Of a DNA stretch of 64,000 nucleotides, positions 7,337-15,838 are shown piece after piece; the stretch's first letter is position 1; every line of letters starts with the position of its first letter. The notes under the pieces are model-generated. The model did no database searches and was not told the origin of the DNA. It was given only the letters and a program-made list of their open reading frames with translations. The translations under genes were made by a program, and so were the position numbers. This DNA comes from Reyranella sp. CPCC 100927 (lineage in GTDB: Bacteria; Pseudomonadota; Alphaproteobacteria; Reyranellales; Reyranellaceae): positions 930,001-994,000 of the forward strand of contig NZ_VOHA01000001.1 in the NCBI RefSeq assembly GCF_007859315.1. Direction: 5' to 3'.

Positions 7337-9409
7337 ATGAGCAAGGCGCGTCTCGCCGTCGATATCGGCGGCACCTTTACGGACCTGGCGTTGGAGCAGG
7401 GCGGCAAGCGGATCAGCACCAAGGTGCTCACCACGCCGCGCGCGCCCGAGGAAGGCGTGCTGGCCGGCATCGACGACATCCTCAAGCAGGCGGGCGTGAA
7501 GCCGGCCGACCTCGGCCTCTTCATCCACGGCACGACCTTGGCCACCAACGCCATCATTGAGCGCAAGGGGGCCCGCACCGCATTGATCGTCACCGAAGGG
7601 TTCCGCGATTCGATCGAAATGGCGTTCGAGCATCGCTTCGAGCAATACGACATCTTCATGCAGAAGCCATCGCCGCTGGTGCCGCGCGAGCTGCGGTTCG
7701 GCGTACCCGAGCGGCTGGACGGCCGCGGCAACGTGCTGATCCCGCTCGACGAGCAGGCTGTGCGCGCGCTGGCACCCCAGTTGAAGGCCGCTGGAATCGA
7801 GGCAATCGCGGTCGGCTACATGCACGCCTATCTGGATGGCAAGCATGAGCGGCGCACCCGGGAGATCCTGGCCGAGCTGCTGCCCGGCGTGTCGATCACG
7901 CTCTCCAGCGAGGTCTCGCCCGAGATCCGCGAGTACGAGCGCTGGTCGACGGCCGTGGCCAACGCCTATGTGCAGCCCGTGATGGCCCGCTATCTCGGCC
8001 GCCTGGACGCCGCGCTGCGGGAGCGCGGCCTGGCCTGCCCGCTGTTCCTCATTACATCGGGCGGTGGCCTCACGACCTTGGAGACGGCGCGGAGATTCCC
8101 GATCCGACTGGTCGAGTCCGGGCCAGCCGGCGGCGCCATCCTCGCCGCCAACCTCGCGCGCCAATGCGGCCTCGACAAGGTGCTGTCCTTCGACATGGGT
8201 GGCACGACGGCCAAGATCTGCCTGATCGACGATGGTGAACCGCAATACTCGCGCACGTTCGAAGTAGCGCGGCAGTATCGGTTCCTCAAGGGCAGCGGCT
8301 TGCCGCTGCGCATCCCGGTGATTGAGATGGTCGAGATCGGCGCCGGCGGCGGATCGATCGCCTCGGTCGACAGCCTGGCGCGCGTGAACGTCGGACCCGA
8401 AAGCGCCGGTGCCGAGCCAGGCCCCGTTTGCTACGGCCGCGGCGGCACGTCGCCCACCGTCACCGATGCCGACGTCGTGCTCGGCCGCCTCGATCCCGGC
8501 TACTTCGCCGGCGGCTCCATCACGCTGCTGCCCGATCCTGCCGGTGCCGCGATCGACAAATCCGTCGGCACGGCGCTCGGCTTGCAGCGGTTGGACGCGG
8601 CCTTCGGCGTGAGCGAGATCGTCGAGGAGAACATGGCGAACGCCGCTCGCGTTCATGCCGTGGAGCGCGGCAAGGAGATCCAGGACCGCACGCTGATCGC
8701 CTTTGGTGGGGCGGCCCCCATCCATGCGGCGCGGCTGGCCGAGAAGCTGGGCATTCGCCGCATCATGGTACCGCAAGGCGCCGGCGTGGGATCGGCGGTC
8801 GGCTTCCTGCTGGCGCCTGTCGCCTACGAGGTGGTGCGCAGCCGCTACGTCCAGCTCGATGCCTCCTTCGAGCCGGCTTATGTGAATGCTCTGTTCGCCG
8901 AGATGCGCGCCGAAGCCGAAGCCGTGGTGCAGGCCGGTGCGTCGGGGGCCCGGCTGCAAGAGACGCGCACGGCCGACATGCGCTATCGCGGCCAGGGCCA
9001 CGAGATCACCGTCAGCCTGCCATCGGGCGCTTTTGACACCGCGTCGCGCGCGCAGTTGTCGGCGCTCTACGAAGAGGCCTATGCGGCGACGTTCGGGCGG
9101 ACCATTCCGGGCCTCGCCGTGGAGATCATGAACTGGACCTTGCGTCTGGCGGCCGAACAAACCGCGCCTGCGCGCTGTCCGGCGCAGCCGGCGGACAAGC
9201 CCAGTGCGCCGCGCGGCAAGCGCGCGATGTACGATCCGGTCGATCAGGACATGCACGAGGTGTCGGTCTACCACCGCGCCGATCTCGCGGCCGGCAGCGC
9301 ACTGCCCGGCCCGGCGGTGATCGCCGAGGACGAAACGACCACCATCGTGCCCAAGAACTTCATCGCCCGCATCAACCCGATCGGCGCGATCCTCATGGAG
9401 AGGGTGTAG
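7337..9409 (+). CDS. hyuA: HyuA: hydantoinase/oxoprolinase (N-methylhydantoinase A) family subunit
   Basis: 690 residues, the usual length for this family. The actin-like ATPase fold opens with VDIGGTFTDLA (phosphate-1 loop, residues 8-18); a second nucleotide motif SFDMGGTTAK is near residue 285, and GAGGGSIA near residue 335. The family includes N-methylhydantoinase, 5-oxoprolinase, acetone and acetophenone carboxylases, and caprolactamase. All use ATP to activate a carbonyl or to open a ring, with HyuB as partner. Placement six bases after livF and before hyuB supports one pathway. The substrate cannot be read from the sequence. Confidence 0.93.
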   Translation: MSKARLAVDIGGTFTDLALEQGGKRISTKVLTTPRAPEEGVLAGIDDILKQAGVKPADLGLFIHGTTLATNAIIERKGARTALIVTEGFRDSIEMAFEHRFEQYDIFMQKPSPLVPRELRFGVPERLDGRGNVLIPLDEQAVRALAPQLKAAGIEAIAVGYMHAYLDGKHERRTREILAELLPGVSITLSSEVSPEIREYERWSTAVANAYVQPVMARYLGRLDAALRERGLACPLFLITSGGGLTTLETARRFPIRLVESGPAGGAILAANLARQCGLDKVLSFDMGGTTAKICLIDDGEPQYSRTFEVARQYRFLKGSGLPLRIPVIEMVEIGAGGGSIASVDSLARVNVGPESAGAEPGPVCYGRGGTSPTVTDADVVLGRLDPGYFAGGSITLLPDPAGAAIDKSVGTALGLQRLDAAFGVSEIVEENMANAARVHAVERGKEIQDRTLIAFGGAAPIHAARLAEKLGIRRIMVPQGAGVGSAVGFLLAPVAYEVVRSRYVQLDASFEPAYVNALFAEMRAEAEAVVQAGASGARLQETRTADMRYRGQGHEITVSLPSGAFDTASRAQLSALYEEAYAATFGRTIPGLAVEIMNWTLRLAAEQTAPARCPAQPADKPSAPRGKRAMYDPVDQDMHEVSVYHRADLAAGSALPGPAVIAEDETTTIVPKNFIARINPIGAILMERV

Positions 9410-9422
9410 GGCGATGAAAGTT

Positions 9423-9532
9423 TTTTTCGGACCGCGGGCGTCCACGCCCGCATTCGCTTGGAGCAAAGCGGAGAGCGAAAACGGTCGGCGCTTACGCGCC
9501 GATGCGCGCGTGGACGCGCGCGGTCCGAAAAA
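9423..9532. repeat. Intergenic palindromic element between hyuA and hyuB
   Basis: A 110-base element bounded by near-perfect inverted arms of 29 bases at 9423-9451 and 9504-9532 (27 of 29 match by eye). The outer part of each arm reads TTTTTCGGACCGCG inward. The centre holds a further hairpin (TCGGCGC...GCGCCGA). It occupies almost the whole hyuA-hyuB gap. It looks like a non-autonomous, repeat-type insertion and carries no gene. Confidence 0.8.
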
Positions 9533-9553
9533 TTGATCCAGGAGCACCACAGC

Positions 9554-11290
9554 ATGACCATCAACGATCCGCTCTCGCCGATCCGCCTGCAGTTGATGTG
9601 GGATCGGCTGATCGCCGTGGTCGAGGAACAGGCGCTGGCCCTGATCCGCACCGGCTTTTCGACGTCGACGCGCGAAGCGGGCGATCTGTCGGCCGGCGTC
9701 TTCGATCTCAGCGGCGCCATGCTGGCCCAGGCCGTCACCGGCACGCCGGGGCACATCAATTCGATGGCGCGCGCCGTACGGCACTTCCTCGACAAGTTCC
9801 CGGCGTCGACCATGAAGGAAGGCGACATCTTCCTGACCAACGATCCGTGGAAGGGCACCGGCCACTTGCACGATTTCACGTTCGTCACGCCGACGTTCCG
9901 ACGCGGCAGGATGGTGGCGCTGTTCGCCAGCACCTGCCACGTCGTCGACATCGGCGGCCGCGGCATGGGCACCGACGCGCGGCAGGTCTACGAGGAAGGC
10001 CTTTACATACCGCTGATGCGTTTCGCGCGCCAGGGCAAGGTCGACGAGACGCTGATCGAGATCGTGAATGCCAATGTGCGCGAGCCGATCCAGGTCGTGG
10101 GCGATCTTTACTCCCTGGCGACGTGCAACGAGATCGGCTGTCGCCGCCTGATCACCATGATGGACGAATTCGCCATCGACGATCTCGACCGGCTCGGCCG
10201 CCATGTTCTCGAGAAGTCGAAGCAGGCCTCGCTCGAGGCGATCCGCCGGATCAAGCCGGGCGCCTACACATTCTCCATGCGGGTCGACGGCTATGACAAG
10301 CCTCTCGACCTGGTGGCGACGATGACGATCGGTCACGACGGCATCGACGTCGACTTCGCCGGCACCTCCGGGGTTTCGGCGTACGGCATCAATGTGCCCA
10401 TGTGCTACACCGAGGCTTATGCCTCGTTTGGCGTGAAGTGCATCGTGGCGCCGAAGGTGCCGAACAACGAGGGCTCGCTGTCGGTGATCCGCGTTACGGC
10501 ACCGGAAGGCTCGATCCTGAACGCCAAGGCGCCGTCGCCGGTGGCGGCGCGCCATGTGACCGGACAGATGCTGCCCGACGTCATGTTCGGCTGCCTGCAT
10601 CAGGCGCTGGGCGGCAGCGTGCCGGCTGAAGGGACGTCCTGCCTGTGGAACCTGTTCGCGCTTGGCGGTCCTGGCCGAACCGACGGCGATCCGGCACTGA
10701 CCGCCAATGCCGTTCCCTTCAACGTGATGAGCTTCCATGCCGGCGGCACCGGTGCACGACCGGGACGTGATGGTCTGTCGGCCACGGCGTTTCCCAGCGG
10801 TGTGAAGAACGTGCCGATCGAGGTGAACGAAGCCGTCTCGCCGATCGTGGTCTGGCGCAAGGAGTACCGCCAGGACTCCGGCGGTGCCGGCGAGTTTCGT
10901 GGCGGCCTTGGCCAGATCATGGAAGTGGGCACGCTCGATACGGCGCCGTTTGCCATCAGTGCCTACTACGATCGAATCGATCATCCGCCGCGTGGCCGCG
11001 ATGGCGGGCGCAACGGCGCCGCGGGCACGCTCACGCTGGCTTCGGGCGGCGTGCTGCGCGGCAAGGGATTGCAGACAGTGCCGCAGGACGACCGCGTCAT
11101 CATCGCCATGCCAGGTGGCGGCGGTCTCGGCGATCCGCGCAAGCGCGATGCCCGCGCCGTGGCGGATGACGTACGGCAGGGCTTCATCTCGGTCGAAGCC
11201 GCCCAGCGTGACTACGGCGTTGCCATTGGCGCAGACGGCACGATCGACGCCGCGGCCACCGCCAAACTGCGCGCGCTGGCGGCGGAGTAA
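9554..11290 (+). CDS. hyuB: HyuB: hydantoinase/oxoprolinase (N-methylhydantoinase B) family subunit
   Basis: 578 residues, normal for HyuB. The N-terminal landmark GDLSAGVFDLSGAMLAQAV is followed by DIFLTNDPWKGTGHLHDF, whose HL.D pattern matches the conserved metal-site region of the family. Near the end comes the glycine-rich PGGGGLGDPRKRD stretch. It should form the catalytic complex with HyuA. The start at 9554 has GGAG just upstream; the in-frame extension to 9458 lies inside the palindromic element and is not coding. The element separates it from hyuA by 144 bases, unusual for a pair that is normally coupled. Confidence 0.93.
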   Translation: MTINDPLSPIRLQLMWDRLIAVVEEQALALIRTGFSTSTREAGDLSAGVFDLSGAMLAQAVTGTPGHINSMARAVRHFLDKFPASTMKEGDIFLTNDPWKGTGHLHDFTFVTPTFRRGRMVALFASTCHVVDIGGRGMGTDARQVYEEGLYIPLMRFARQGKVDETLIEIVNANVREPIQVVGDLYSLATCNEIGCRRLITMMDEFAIDDLDRLGRHVLEKSKQASLEAIRRIKPGAYTFSMRVDGYDKPLDLVATMTIGHDGIDVDFAGTSGVSAYGINVPMCYTEAYASFGVKCIVAPKVPNNEGSLSVIRVTAPEGSILNAKAPSPVAARHVTGQMLPDVMFGCLHQALGGSVPAEGTSCLWNLFALGGPGRTDGDPALTANAVPFNVMSFHAGGTGARPGRDGLSATAFPSGVKNVPIEVNEAVSPIVVWRKEYRQDSGGAGEFRGGLGQIMEVGTLDTAPFAISAYYDRIDHPPRGRDGGRNGAAGTLTLASGGVLRGKGLQTVPQDDRVIIAMPGGGGLGDPRKRDARAVADDVRQGFISVEAAQRDYGVAIGADGTIDAAATAKLRALAAE

Positions 11291-11299
11291 GACGTTCAT

Positions 11300-11378
11300 G
11301 TCATTCCGAGCGCAGCGAGGACTCTCCTGCGAATAGAGACTCTGATCCCAGGAGATGTCTCGCTGCGCTCGACATGAC
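11300..11378. repeat. Palindromic repeat family A, copy 1
   Basis: Inverted arms of 20 bases at 11300-11319 and 11359-11378 share the core CCGAGCGCAGCGAG (right arm with one change). Copy 2 lies at 14709-14787. The central 39 bases match the reverse complement of copy 2's centre, so the two copies are in opposite orientation. The element sits in the gap just before the monooxygenase gene at 11420. Confidence 0.85.
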
Positions 11379-11419
11379 GGACGAGACGGACGACGTAACG
11401 CTCATCAAGGAAGCACACC

Positions 11420-12427
11420 ATGCGTGTCAGTGCCGGCTTGCCGACGGGGATGGAAGGCCTCACCTATCCGATCCCGTTCTCCGATCCCGAGAACGTCATC
11501 AAGATCGCCCAGGCGGCCGAGAAATTCGGTTACGACTCGGTGTGGGGCAACGACCACATGACGACGCAGCACTATGTGCGCGCCGAGTACCCTGTGCCGC
11601 CGCGCTTCTGGGAACCGCTGGTCACCTATGCCTTCGTGCTGTCCAACACCAAGACCCTGAAGGTCGGTACCGGCGTGCTGGTGCTGCCGATGCGGCACGA
11701 CATCGTGGTGACCGCCAAGCAGATCGCGACGCTCGACCATTTCGGCAAGGGCCGGCTGGAACTGGGCGTCGGCATCGGCGCCTATCGCGAGGAGTTCCTG
11801 GCGCTGCAGCCCGGCACCCGCATGGACCGCGGCGATATCGTCGACGAGGGCCTGCAAGCCCTGCGTACGCTGTTCACCGAGCGGGTCGCGAGCTTCGAGG
11901 GCAAGTTCTACCGCTTTCGCGATGTCGAGCTGTGGCCCAAGCCGTATCAGTCGCACCTGCCGATTTACGTTGGCGGCAACAACCCCAACAACATCCGCCG
12001 CACCGTGGCGTGGGGCGACGGCTGGCTGCCGGCCGGCATGCATGTCGAACGTCTGCGCAAGGACGTGCAGACGTTGCGCTCCATGGCCGAACAGGCGGGG
12101 CGCGACCCCAAGACCATCGAGGTCTGCCCGCAGTTCATCGTGCATGTCGGCAAGACGCGCCAGGCTGCGATCGAACGCTTCCGCCAAAGCCAGATGAACA
12201 AACACCTGATCTCGCTCAGCAAGTCGACGCTGAAGGACCAGGGCGCTGCGACACACGAGGACATCAACCTGATCGGCACGCCCGCCGAGGTGATCGACAA
12301 GGCCAACGCCTTCCGAGAAGCCGGCGTCACCCACCTGCTGGGCCTCTACTTCGCCGCCAACACGGTGAGCGAATTGCTCGACCAGATGCAGGTCTTCGCC
12401 GAAGAGGTAATGCCCAAGATCGGATGA
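11420..12427 (+). CDS. LLM class (luciferase-like) flavin/F420-dependent oxidoreductase 1
   Basis: 335 residues. A TIM-barrel luciferase-like fold is indicated by GLPTGMEGLTYPIPF, the pattern YDSVWGNDHMTTQHYV, GTGVLVLPMRHD, and GKGRLELGVGIGAYREEF near residue 120. These enzymes use FMNH2 or F420 to oxidise or reduce small substrates; RutA of the pyrimidine pathway is a ring-opening example. It is a clear paralogue of the gene at 14802. It lies downstream of hyuB and behind palindromic repeat copy 1. The substrate is unknown. Confidence 0.88.
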   Translation: MRVSAGLPTGMEGLTYPIPFSDPENVIKIAQAAEKFGYDSVWGNDHMTTQHYVRAEYPVPPRFWEPLVTYAFVLSNTKTLKVGTGVLVLPMRHDIVVTAKQIATLDHFGKGRLELGVGIGAYREEFLALQPGTRMDRGDIVDEGLQALRTLFTERVASFEGKFYRFRDVELWPKPYQSHLPIYVGGNNPNNIRRTVAWGDGWLPAGMHVERLRKDVQTLRSMAEQAGRDPKTIEVCPQFIVHVGKTRQAAIERFRQSQMNKHLISLSKSTLKDQGAATHEDINLIGTPAEVIDKANAFREAGVTHLLGLYFAANTVSELLDQMQVFAEEVMPKIG

Positions 12428-12480
12428 CGGCCGGCGCCTTGCTGCGCCATTGACGTATTTCACTTCATCCTGGTGCTTCC

Positions 12481-13734
12481 ATGCCACAGCCTAGTGCGCT
12501 TGCCTGTGTCCGTTGCGGCACACGCTATCCGATCGATCACTACGCGCAGGACTGCCCGAACTGCCGCACGGCAGGGGCACCGTCGAACCTGACGGTCGTC
12601 TACGACTCCCAACCGGGTGCGGGCCTATCGCGCAGTGATGTACCGCGCCGGCCGGCATCGCTGTGGCGCTGGGATGCCTTTCTGCCGGCCCGCGCCGACG
12701 ATGCCGTCAGCCTGGGCGAGGGCAATACGCCGTTGCTGCCGGCACCGTCCCTGGGCCTGGGCGACGTGTGGGTCAAGGACGAGTCGCGCAATCCCACGTG
12801 GTCGTTCAAGGATCGCCTGGCGTCGGGGGCCCTCACCATGGCCCGGCGTTTCGGCGCCACGGTGATCACATCGAGCTCATCCGGCAACGCCGGTGCGGCG
12901 GCGGCGGCCTATGCCGCGAAGGCCGGCCTTCCCTGCGTCGTCTTTACGTTCGCTGGTGCATCGCCGCCGCTGGTCGCCCAGATGCGGGCCTATGGCGCCA
13001 TGGTCGTCGTGGTCGAGGACAAGGCCGATCGCTGGCGCTTTCAATCGGCCGGCGTGCGCGAGCTGGGTTGGTATCCGACGTCACCGTTCTTCGGCCCCGT
13101 CGTGGGTAGCAATCCCTACGGCATGGAGGGCTACAAGACGATCGCCTTCGAGATCGCCGAGGCGTTCGACTGGGAGGTGCCGGACTGGTGCGTATTGCCG
13201 GTGTGCTATGGCGATGCGCTGCTGGGCATGTGGAAGGGCTTCGAGGAATTGAAGGCGCTGGGCTGGATCGCCCGCACGCCGCGCTTTGTCGCCGCCGAGG
13301 TATCCGGCTCGATCGCCACGGCCATGGCCAGCGATGCCGCCATGCCGCCCGACCATCCGCGCAATGCGCCGTCGATCGCGACATCGATCGGCGCCAGCCA
13401 GGGCACGGTCCAGGCACTGGAGGTCGTGCGGCGCAGCCGCGGGGCCGCCGTTGCGATCGACGATGACGCGCTTGCCCGCTGGGTGGTGACCTTGGGCGCC
13501 AAGGAAGGGCTGTGGCCGGAGCCATCCTCGGTGGCGCCGTTCGCGGCGATCGAGCGCCTGCGGGCACAGGGTGTGATCGCGTCCGATGCGCGCGTGGTCG
13601 CGTTGATGACCGCCGGCGGCCTCAAGGACCCGGCTGTCATCGATACGGCGCTGCCGGCCGCGCCTCTGGTGCGGGGCGGGTTCGTGGACGTGCTCAAGGC
13701 CCTGCGTGATGTCTATGGATTCTCCCATGGCTGA
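12481..13734 (+). CDS. Threonine synthase-like PLP-dependent enzyme
   Basis: 417 residues, fold-type II PLP enzyme. An N-terminal four-cysteine motif (CVRCGTRYPIDHYAQDCPNC, residues 10-29) is as found in many threonine synthase-like proteins. The PLP lysine lies in NPTWSFKDR near residue 105, and the phosphate-contacting SSSSGNAGAA follows about 30 residues later. It may act in beta-elimination or ammonia-lyase chemistry rather than in threonine synthesis, as it sits among HyuAB and monooxygenase genes. Its 3' end overlaps the next gene by eight bases, so the two are co-translated. Confidence 0.85.
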   Translation: MPQPSALACVRCGTRYPIDHYAQDCPNCRTAGAPSNLTVVYDSQPGAGLSRSDVPRRPASLWRWDAFLPARADDAVSLGEGNTPLLPAPSLGLGDVWVKDESRNPTWSFKDRLASGALTMARRFGATVITSSSSGNAGAAAAAYAAKAGLPCVVFTFAGASPPLVAQMRAYGAMVVVVEDKADRWRFQSAGVRELGWYPTSPFFGPVVGSNPYGMEGYKTIAFEIAEAFDWEVPDWCVLPVCYGDALLGMWKGFEELKALGWIARTPRFVAAEVSGSIATAMASDAAMPPDHPRNAPSIATSIGASQGTVQALEVVRRSRGAAVAIDDDALARWVVTLGAKEGLWPEPSSVAPFAAIERLRAQGVIASDARVVALMTAGGLKDPAVIDTALPAAPLVRGGFVDVLKALRDVYGFSHG

Positions 13735-14686
13735 GTTCGGCATCTCCATGGATGGACGCGTGCCCATCGCCGACATCCCGGCGCAGGCGCAGGCGGCGGA
13801 AGCCGGCGGCGCGACCACGTTGTGGATCGCCTGCCATCTGTTCCTGCGCGATCCCATCACCACGGCCGCCCTGGCGCTGGGCGCCACACAGCGCATCAGG
13901 ATCGCGCTGATGGCGATGAGCCCTTATTCGACGCACCCCGTGTTCATCGCCATGGCGGCCGCGACGCTCGATGAGATGTATCCGGGGCGGGTGATCCTCT
14001 GCCTTGGTGCCGGTGCGCCGGCCGATCTCAAGGCGGCCGGCATCGAGTCGCCCCGGCCGCTCGTCGCGTTGCGCGAGACCGTTGGCCTGTGTCGGAGCCT
14101 GCTGGCGGGCGAAACCGTGGACTTCCAGGGCCAGGTCTTCCGTGCGGCTGGTCGGCGGCTGGCGAGCGGACGACGCGACGTGCCGATCGTGCTGGCGGCG
14201 TCCCGGCCCAACATGCTGCGGCTAGCCGGCCGCGAAACCGACGGCGTCCTGATCTCCGCCGCCACGTCGCCGCCGTTCGTCAGGGCGTGCCTCGATCAGG
14301 CGGCAGGCGGCGCCGATGGCCGTGCCCTGCGCAAGCTGGGTATCGTTTACACCAAGCTCGCCGCCACCGAGATGCAAGCCATCGACCCGATCCGCCGGCC
14401 CATCGGCTTCGTGCTGCGCGGTGCCCACCACGCCGAGAACGTCCGTCTCTCCGGCGCATCGCTCGACCAGGCGGCGCTGGCCGCCGCCTATGCCGCCGAA
14501 GATTGGGCCACGGTCGACCACCTGGTCAGTGACGACGTCGTGCGCCGTCACGCCGCGTGCGGCACGGCCGCCCAGGTCAGGACCAGGCTCGAAGAATATC
14601 GCGCCATCGGCCTCGACGAGGTGATTCTCGGCGGTCTCGACGATGCACCGTCGATTACCGCCGCGCTCGCTGTGGCGCGGGGGTGA
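13727..14686 (+). CDS. LLM class flavin-dependent oxidoreductase 2
   Basis: 319 residues of the luciferase-like/MER family, but a different branch from the two flanking paralogues. The barrel opening EFGISMDGRVPIADI, the strand IRIALMAMSPYSTHPVFIA, LGAGAPADLKAAGIESPRP, and VPIVLAASRPNMLRLAGRETDG (read in two pieces) support the fold. The start at 13727 lies inside the end of the PLP enzyme gene (eight-base overlap), indicating coupling. An in-frame ATG at 13706 would lengthen the overlap and is less likely. The substrate is unknown. Confidence 0.82.
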   Translation: MAEFGISMDGRVPIADIPAQAQAAEAGGATTLWIACHLFLRDPITTAALALGATQRIRIALMAMSPYSTHPVFIAMAAATLDEMYPGRVILCLGAGAPADLKAAGIESPRPLVALRETVGLCRSLLAGETVDFQGQVFRAAGRRLASGRRDVPIVLAASRPNMLRLAGRETDGVLISAATSPPFVRACLDQAAGGADGRALRKLGIVYTKLAATEMQAIDPIRRPIGFVLRGAHHAENVRLSGASLDQAALAAAYAAEDWATVDHLVSDDVVRRHAACGTAAQVRTRLEEYRAIGLDEVILGGLDDAPSITAALAVARG

Positions 14687-14708
14687 CAGCCGCTGTCCCG
14701 GACACCTT

Positions 14709-14787
14709 GTCATCCCGAGCGCAGCGAGGGATCTCCCGGGCATGGAGTCTCCATTCGCAGGAGATTCCTCGCTGCGCTCGGAATGAC
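14709..14787. repeat. Palindromic repeat family A, copy 2
   Basis: Inverted arms at about 14709-14729 and 14767-14787 share the core CCGAGCGCAGCGAG (one mismatch between arms). It is inverted with respect to copy 1 at 11300-11378. It ends 15 bases before the ATG of the third monooxygenase, so it must lie in that gene's 5' untranslated region if the operon is transcribed through. Confidence 0.85.
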
Positions 14788-14801
14788 GGCAAGGAGACGT
14801 C

Positions 14802-15797
14802 ATGAAGTTCAGCATTTGCCTGCCGACCGGCTTCGAAGGCGTGATGTATCCGATCCCCTTCGTGCAGCCCGGCGATTTCGTGCGCCTGGCCAGGATCTGC
14901 GAGCGGCTGGGCTATCATTCCGTCTGGGGCAACGATCACATCACCACGCAGCACTATGTGCGCGACCTCTTTCCCGGGCGGCCGCCGAACTTCTATGAGC
15001 TGATGACGGTGCTGTCGTTCTGCGCCGCGGCAACGACGACATTGAAGGTCGGCACGGCGTTGGCCGTCCTGCCGATGCGTGATCCCTTCTGGCTCGCCAA
15101 GCAGGTCGCGACCATCGATCAGATGTCGGCGGGCCGCATGATCCTGGGCGTCGGTGTCGGCGCTTACCGCGAAGAGTTCACCGCCTGGGCACCGCGGCTG
15201 GCGGCCACGGCGCGGCGCGGCGACATGCTCGACGAGGGCCTCGCGCTGATGCGGCGCCTGTTCACCGAGCCGCGTGTGACGCACGAAGGCACGTATTACG
15301 CATGCCGCGACGTCGAGATGTTCCCCAAGCCAGTACAGGATCCCTTCGCGCTGTGGATCGGGGGACACAATCTCGCCGCCGTCGAGCGCGCCGCGCGCAT
15401 CGGCACCGGCTGGCTGCCGGGATGGCGGCCATGGCATGAACTGGAAGAGCGCATCCGGGTGTTGAAGGCGCGTGCCGCCGAGCTGGGCCGCAATCCCGCA
15501 TCGATCGAGATCGCCCCGCAATTCTCACTCACCATCGCCAAGACGGCAGAGGAGGCCGAACGGCGCTACATGGCGTCGGGCCTAGTCGCACATCGCAAGT
15601 CACTGGCCTATACCGGTCGCGATCTGTCGCACCAGGTGATCGCCAATCTCGTCGGCTCCCCTGACCTGATCCGCGAGAAGATCGCAGGCCTCTCCGCCAT
15701 CGGCGTCGATCATGCCTGCGCACTGATGATCCCCGCCGACAGCCTCGGTGAATTCGAGGACCAGCTGCACTGGTTCGCCGAGGTGGTGAAGCTCTAA
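14802..15797 (+). CDS. LLM class (luciferase-like) flavin/F420-dependent oxidoreductase 3
   Basis: 331 residues, paralogous to the product of 11420-12427. Shared blocks include LPTGFEGVMYPIPF, SVWGNDHITTQHYVRD, VLPMRDPFWLAKQVATIDQM and ILGVGVGAYREEF. GGAG lies seven bases upstream of the ATG. It is the last gene of the cluster; the next gene points the opposite way. Two similar but clearly diverged copies in one cluster suggest two steps on related intermediates, or a duplication with changed specificity. Confidence 0.88.
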   Translation: MKFSICLPTGFEGVMYPIPFVQPGDFVRLARICERLGYHSVWGNDHITTQHYVRDLFPGRPPNFYELMTVLSFCAAATTTLKVGTALAVLPMRDPFWLAKQVATIDQMSAGRMILGVGVGAYREEFTAWAPRLAATARRGDMLDEGLALMRRLFTEPRVTHEGTYYACRDVEMFPKPVQDPFALWIGGHNLAAVERAARIGTGWLPGWRPWHELEERIRVLKARAAELGRNPASIEIAPQFSLTIAKTAEEAERRYMASGLVAHRKSLAYTGRDLSHQVIANLVGSPDLIREKIAGLSAIGVDHACALMIPADSLGEFEDQLHWFAEVVKL

Positions 15798-15838
15798 CTT
15801 TTCGCCAGAGGCGTCGACCATCTGAACGCCAGTCCAGT

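Noticed and set aside
6545-11299. A 1,584-codon open frame on the minus strand opposite livG/livF-hyuA-hyuB
   Set aside because: It lies fully antisense to well-supported genes and is low-complexity, Arg/Asp/His-rich. Such frames are common in GC-rich DNA when the true gene uses GC-rich third positions.
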